Assembly: GCA_000432655.1 (NCBI GenBank) | Contig: HF986285.1 | Span: 18,397-28,906 of the forward strand | Direction of reading: 5' to 3' | DNA: 10,510 nucleotides | Origin: Bacteroides sp. CAG:1060 | GTDB taxonomy: Bacteria > Bacteroidota > Bacteroidia > Bacteroidales > UBA932 | Shown here: piece after piece, positions 7,183 to 10,510 of the stretch | Numbering within the stretch: the stretch's first letter is position 1 | Layout: each line of letters opens with the position of its first letter | Made by a program: the position numbers and the translations under genes | The notes under the pieces: model-generated | The model's database searches: none | Seen by the model: the letters and a program-made list of their open reading frames with translations, nothing else | Told to the model about the DNA's origin: nothing

Positions 7183-9781
7183 AATTACACTCTATTGTGA
7201 GAGGTACGGACAATGTCACCACCCCTTCCATTTCTTCCTTCAATATACGTTCCACCACATCTATCTCGTCATGTGGGACGTCAAGCAGCAATTCATCATG
7301 TATCTGAAGAACCATCACGGATTTGAGTCCTTCCTTCCGAAGACGGCGGTCCACCGCTATCATCGCCAACTTTATTATGTCGGCCGCAGTGCCCTGAACA
7401 GGTGCATTCACGGCATTTCGTTCCGCAAATGCCCTAAGCGCCCCGTTGGCGGACTTTATCTCAGGAATATATCTCCTTCGCCCGAAAAGCGTCTCCACAT
7501 ACATGTCGTTTCCGGCCTTTTCCACGGTCTCCGAAATAAACCGGCGCACAGACGGAAAACTCTCGAAATAATCATCGATAATCCGCTTGGCCTCAGATCT
7601 GGAACAATGCAGACGCTGAGCAAGTCCGAACGGCGATATTCCGTATATAATCCCGAAATTAACCGTTTTGGCCACTCTTCTCTGCTGCTCGGTCACCTCG
7701 TCCAACGCCACTCCGAATATTTTTGAAGCGGTGGCTCGATGCACGTCCTGTCCCTGACGGAACGCTGACACAAGGTGCTCGTCACCACTGAAATGGGCCA
7801 TTAGCCTAAGCTCTATCTGAGAATAATCCGCAGACACGAGCACGTTGTCCTCGGACCCCGGCACAAAGGCTTTTCTAATCTCTCTTCCCTGCTCGCTGCG
7901 GATAGGGATATTCTGGAGATTGGGATTGGATGAAGACAGCCTTCCGGTTGCAGTAAGCGCCTGATTAAATGTAGTATGCACCCTTCCGTCAATCTTGGAG
8001 ACGTATGTCCCGAAAGGTTCTATATATGTAGAAAGCAGTTTGCGCAGCCCGCGATAATCCAGAATAGCTTCAATCACAGGACTTCTGTCCGAGAGTTCCT
8101 GGAGGGTCTGCTCGTCAGTGGGCCAATTGCCTTTTTTCGGTTTTCTAGCCTTCGGGTCAAGCGAGAGTTTCTCGAACACCAGTTCGCCTATCTGTTTTGG
8201 AGAAGCCACATTGAGCGAAGGATCTCCGGCAATGCTTCTAATCTGGCTCTCACGCTCCTTCATCTGCTTTTCAAGGCCACGAGCGAACTCCTCAAGGGAA
8301 GCTATATCCACTTTCACACCGGCAAGTTCCATTCTCGAAAGCACTCCGATAAGAGGCTCTTCCATATTGTCATACAATCTGCCAAGTGCAGGCTGTCCGG
8401 CCAGTTCTGCTTCTATCTTCTCCGCCACAGGCAGTACCAGAGACAACTTCGTAAGAGTATCGCTGCTTGAAAGGGACTCCCCGCCCTCCATAAAACTGTC
8501 GTCTGCACCGAAAAGAGAAGGTTCTTCTTCAACGGCACCGCTTCCCGCCTGCACCACCTCACCGATATACAGACGCACCAGATCCTCAGGCTTATGACTG
8601 TGCTCCGGGTCTATCAGATAATGCATTATCTCAAGGTCCTCAAGACGTCCGCAAAGGCTTATCCCTTCCCCGGAAAGACGGTTCATCATAGACTTGAGCC
8701 CATAGCCCACCTTTACCACGTCCGGGCTCTCCATCAAGGTCCGCATGGAGGCCGGAGAACCGGAAGCATAACGGGCTCCGTCCGTAACGAGCAATTGCTC
8801 CCCATCAAGGACGCAGGCCACTCTTTTCGCATCCACGCGCGAAGGCTCAACCCGCTGCAGGGTTGCCGGCTCAAAAGCTTTTGTCTCGCAATCCAAGCAG
8901 TCCGAAGAATTCGCCGCAAGCGTACGTACAAGCTTTTTCAGGGAAGGAAATTCATACCGGTCCAGCAAGGCTTCAAGGTCTGAAGTATAAGTGGTATCCA
9001 CTATCATACTGTCCATGGTTGCATCTACGGGGACATCCGTCTTGATGGTCACCAGCTTCTTTGAAAGTGCCATGTGCGGCTCCGCTTCCTCAAACTTCTC
9101 CCGCTGTTTCGGGCTAAGCTCGTCAAGGTGCTCATATATCCCTTCCACAGAACCGTACTTCGCCAGAAGTTTTGCAGCCCCCTTGGGCCCCACTCCGGCA
9201 ACACCCGGCACATTGTCGGAAGAATCTCCGCACAACGCCAGCATATCTATGACCTGGGATGTCTTTTCTATGTCCCACTTGGCGCACACCTCGGCTTCTC
9301 CCCACAATTCATTTTCAGCGCCTGACTTCCCCGGACGGAACTGAAATATGTGAGACGACACCAATTGTCCGTAATCCTTGTCTGGAGTCACCATATAGAC
9401 CTCAGTATCATCTGAGGCAAATCTTACCGCAGCAGAACCTATAACATCGTCTGCCTCAAATCCCGGAATCATCAAGACAGGAATATTCATGGCTGAGACC
9501 ATCTGTATCAAAGGTTCAAGGGCCTGTATCACCGGCACCGGCGTCTCTCCTCGATTGGCCTTATATGCAGGATACAACTCGTTGCGGAAAGTCCCCCCGG
9601 GAGGATCAAAACTGACAGCAATATGAGTAGGATGCTCTTTGTTTATAAGTTCAAGCAGATATTTTGTAAAACCATATAGTATGGACGTATCCTCTCCTCT
9701 CGAATTGACCATTGGTCTTCCGAGAAAGGCGTAATACATTTTGAACACAAGAGCATGTCCGTCTATCAGAAAAAGTCTCAT
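7154..9781 (-). CDS. polA: DNA polymerase I, with apparently inactive proofreading domain
   Basis: Fills gaps and removes RNA primers in replication and repair. 875 aa, shorter than the roughly 930-950 aa I recall for Bacteroides. The 5'-nuclease domain (1-290) has its metal ligands: Asp7, Asp59, Glu109/Asp111/Asp112 in GFEADDVIG, Asp134/Asp136 in TPDKDYG, Asp186/Asp189 in GDSSDNVPG. The polymerase domain (about 465-875) has motif A DYSQIELR (652-659), motif B RRVAKTVNFGIIYG (701-714) and motif C QIHDE (826-830). Phe709 matches E. coli Phe762, which disfavours dideoxynucleotides. The central domain (about 295-460) lacks the usual DTET ExoI motif; ExoII reads GYGLKSMMNRL with no Asn or Asp, and ExoIII lacks its Tyr. 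It is therefore probably without 3'-5' exonuclease, like Taq or Bst enzymes. First gene of the operon with the sigma gene, rsmG and rpmH. Confidence 0.98.
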   Translation of the reverse strand: MRLFLIDGHALVFKMYYAFLGRPMVNSRGEDTSILYGFTKYLLELINKEHPTHIAVSFDPPGGTFRNELYPAYKANRGETPVPVIQALEPLIQMVSAMNIPVLMIPGFEADDVIGSAAVRFASDDTEVYMVTPDKDYGQLVSSHIFQFRPGKSGAENELWGEAEVCAKWDIEKTSQVIDMLALCGDSSDNVPGVAGVGPKGAAKLLAKYGSVEGIYEHLDELSPKQREKFEEAEPHMALSKKLVTIKTDVPVDATMDSMIVDTTYTSDLEALLDRYEFPSLKKLVRTLAANSSDCLDCETKAFEPATLQRVEPSRVDAKRVACVLDGEQLLVTDGARYASGSPASMRTLMESPDVVKVGYGLKSMMNRLSGEGISLCGRLEDLEIMHYLIDPEHSHKPEDLVRLYIGEVVQAGSGAVEEEPSLFGADDSFMEGGESLSSSDTLTKLSLVLPVAEKIEAELAGQPALGRLYDNMEEPLIGVLSRMELAGVKVDIASLEEFARGLEKQMKERESQIRSIAGDPSLNVASPKQIGELVFEKLSLDPKARKPKKGNWPTDEQTLQELSDRSPVIEAILDYRGLRKLLSTYIEPFGTYVSKIDGRVHTTFNQALTATGRLSSSNPNLQNIPIRSEQGREIRKAFVPGSEDNVLVSADYSQIELRLMAHFSGDEHLVSAFRQGQDVHRATASKIFGVALDEVTEQQRRVAKTVNFGIIYGISPFGLAQRLHCSRSEAKRIIDDYFESFPSVRRFISETVEKAGNDMYVETLFGRRRYIPEIKSANGALRAFAERNAVNAPVQGTAADIIKLAMIAVDRRLRKEGLKSVMVLQIHDELLLDVPHDEIDVVERILKEEMEGVVTLSVPLTIECNYGKNWLDAH

Positions 9782-9787
9782 ATCTTA

Positions 9788-9795
9788 CAAAGTTA
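9788..9795 (-). promoter_or_regulatory. Promoter -7 element for polA operon
   Basis: TAACTTTG on the minus strand matches TAnnTTTG exactly and ends 6 nt before the polA ATG. Transcription would begin at or a base or two before the start codon, so the mRNA would be leaderless or nearly so. No clear TTTG -33 box is present; the place where it should be is occupied by the tadA -7 element. Confidence 0.6.
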
Positions 9796-9817
9796 AGAAA
9801 CTGTTTTTGATTTTTCG

Positions 9818-9825
9818 TATTTTTG
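9818..9825 (+). promoter_or_regulatory. Promoter -7 element for tadA
   Basis: TATTTTTG matches TAnnTTTG exactly and ends 8 nt before the tadA ATG at 9834, so the predicted transcript has a leader of only a few bases. The expected -33 position falls on TTAAG around 9793-9797, which overlaps the polA -7 element on the other strand. The two promoters should therefore exclude each other. Confidence 0.6.
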
Positions 9826-9833
9826 CACACGTT

Positions 9834-10268
9834 ATGAATGAAGACACAAAATATATGGAAGCCGCCCTGCGTGAAGCGGAGGCAGCCGCGGCGGAAGACG
9901 AGGTCCCTGTAGGTGCCGTAATTGTCTGCAACGGCAGAATCATCGCAAAAGGTCACAACATGACGGAAAGGCTCAATGATCCTACTGCACACGCGGAGAT
10001 GATAGCTCTCACGTCAGCTACAGAAGCCATAGGAGGTAAATATCTCAACGACTGCACCCTGTATGTCACGGTGGAGCCATGTCCTATGTGCGCAGCGGCA
10101 TTGGCATGGGCGCAACTCGGACGCCTGGTATATGGAGCTCCGGACACGAAACGCGGCTACACCGGATTCTCCCCCTGCCTTCTTCACCCCAAAACGAAAG
10201 TCAGCGCAGATGTCATGAAGGACAAGTGCGCTGAATTAATGGTGTCTTACTTCTCGAAGAAACGTTGA
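9834..10268 (+). CDS. tadA: tRNA-specific adenosine deaminase TadA
   Basis: Zinc deaminase that converts A34 to inosine in the anticodon of tRNA-Arg(ACG); an essential translation factor in most bacteria. 144 aa, normal length. The zinc site and proton shuttle are visible: His53 and Glu55 in TAHAEM, and Cys83/Cys86 in EPCPMCAAAL. DEVPVGAVIV (22-31), GHNMTERLNDPTAHAE and the C-terminal LHPKTKV segment fit TadA rather than cytidine or guanine deaminases. The frame is open back to 9741, but the ATG at 9834 aligns with known starts and follows the promoter directly. Divergent from polA; its stop TGA (10266-10268) lies inside the sequence of the convergent tRNA-Gln gene. No terminator is visible, so its transcripts probably run antisense across the tRNA gene. 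Confidence 0.96.
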   Translation: MNEDTKYMEAALREAEAAAAEDEVPVGAVIVCNGRIIAKGHNMTERLNDPTAHAEMIALTSATEAIGGKYLNDCTLYVTVEPCPMCAAALAWAQLGRLVYGAPDTKRGYTGFSPCLLHPKTKVSADVMKDKCAELMVSYFSKKR

Positions 10269-10335
10269 GGTACCAAGATTCGAACTTGGGCAGGCAGAAC
10301 CAAAATCTGTAGTGCTACCATTACACCATACCTCA
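10265..10335 (-). tRNA. tRNA-Gln (anticodon TTG)
   Basis: A 71-nt cloverleaf reads on the minus strand. Acceptor stem TGAGGTA pairs with TACCTCA (10266-10272); the D arm is GTGT-AATGGTA-GCAC; the anticodon arm is ACAGA-TTTTGGT-TCTGC with TTG at 34-36; the variable loop has 4 nt; the T arm is CCAAG-TTCGAAT-CTTGG. The weak U1-A72 first pair is typical of tRNA-Gln. CCA is not encoded. Two points differ from E. coli: the discriminator base appears to be A rather than G, and the outermost anticodon-stem pair (27-43) is an A-C mismatch. It decodes CAA and, by wobble, CAG. The 3' end overlaps the tadA stop codon by 4 bp. Confidence 0.95.
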
Positions 10336-10346
10336 ATTCCATTCTG

Positions 10347-10379
10347 CAAAGATACGAAATTACTCGGTAATAATCCAAA
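10347..10379 (-). promoter_or_regulatory. Promoter for tRNA-Gln (TTTG-N21-TATCTTTG)
   Basis: On the minus strand TTTG (10376-10379) and TATCTTTG (10347-10354) are 21 bp apart, a full match to the Bacteroides promoter consensus. The -7 box ends 11 nt before the tRNA 5' end, so the precursor would carry a 5' leader of only about 6 nt for RNase P to remove. Confidence 0.75.
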
Positions 10380-10510
10380 ACTCCGCTGATTTTCTTCGGG
10401 AAACCCACGTTTCTCCTCCACATTCGATTGCAGTACCGATTCCCGGATATTTTCGGATGCTGGCACACATGGCCCGTACCAGAAAAGGGGGTTTCCGGTA
10501 CCGAATATCT

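Noticed and set aside
8876..8897. D297-C-E299-T in PolA as a surviving ExoI motif
   Set aside because: It looks like DxET, but it sits about 24 residues before the strand that normally follows ExoI at about 16, and the ExoII and ExoIII partners are missing.
10236..10466. Minus-strand open frame encoding a peptide with CNGSTTDFGSACPSSNLG
   Set aside because: This peptide is the well-known false translation of a tRNA gene; the frame runs straight through tRNA-Gln.
10360..10510. Possible 3' end of a minus-strand gene entering from the right edge
   Set aside because: All three minus frames are open for much of this short stretch and none gives a recognisable protein, so there is no basis to choose. 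Short matching words (GGAAACCC/GGGTTTCC, the palindrome CGGTACCG) are too brief to call a repeat.
1..10510. Mobile element, CRISPR, toxin-antitoxin, defence or biosynthetic system
   Set aside because: No transposase, integrase, repeat-spacer pattern, terminal repeats or unexplained gene was found; every gene belongs to a known housekeeping family.

Overview
The window looks like a chromosomal housekeeping region from a member of the Bacteroidota, probably Bacteroidales. Protein families resemble those of that phylum. Most start codons have no clear Shine-Dalgarno sequence. At least five places upstream of genes carry an exact match to the Bacteroides-type -7 promoter element TAnnTTTG, two of them with a TTTG -33 element 20-21 bp further upstream. 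There is no insertion sequence, phage gene, CRISPR array, defence island or other sign of recent transfer. I did not find a new multi-gene system; the interest lies in fine architecture.

Layout. From 1 to 5707 on the minus strand is a tightly packed operon read alr -> rmuC -> secreted C1-type aminopeptidase -> addB-like gene, the last running off the left edge. It has its own promoter at 5700-5707. Just upstream, 5744-5794 holds a strong hairpin terminator that closes a second minus-strand operon, polA -> ECF-type sigma factor -> rsmG -> rpmH (9781 down to 5812). In that operon polA and the sigma gene overlap by 29 bp, the sigma gene and rsmG are 2 bp apart, and rpmH has an extra promoter inside the 3' end of rsmG. 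rpmH is only 50 codons long. To the right, a 52-bp gap (9782-9833) carries face-to-face promoters for polA (minus) and tadA (plus), both placed so that the transcripts would be nearly leaderless. tadA converges on a tRNA-Gln(TTG) gene on the minus strand, and the tadA stop codon lies inside the tRNA acceptor-stem sequence. The tRNA has a full promoter at 10347-10379. The remaining 10380-10510 shows nothing I can assign.

How the genes fit together. The products serve DNA synthesis and repair (PolA, RmuC, AddB-like), translation (RsmG methylates 16S rRNA, L34 is a ribosomal protein, TadA makes inosine 34 in tRNA-Arg, tRNA-Gln), cell-wall precursor supply (Alr) and peptide turnover outside the cytoplasm (C1 peptidase). 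The sigma factor has no visible anti-sigma gene beside it and sits in a growth-related operon. PolA keeps its polymerase and 5'-nuclease residues, but its proofreading domain looks dead.
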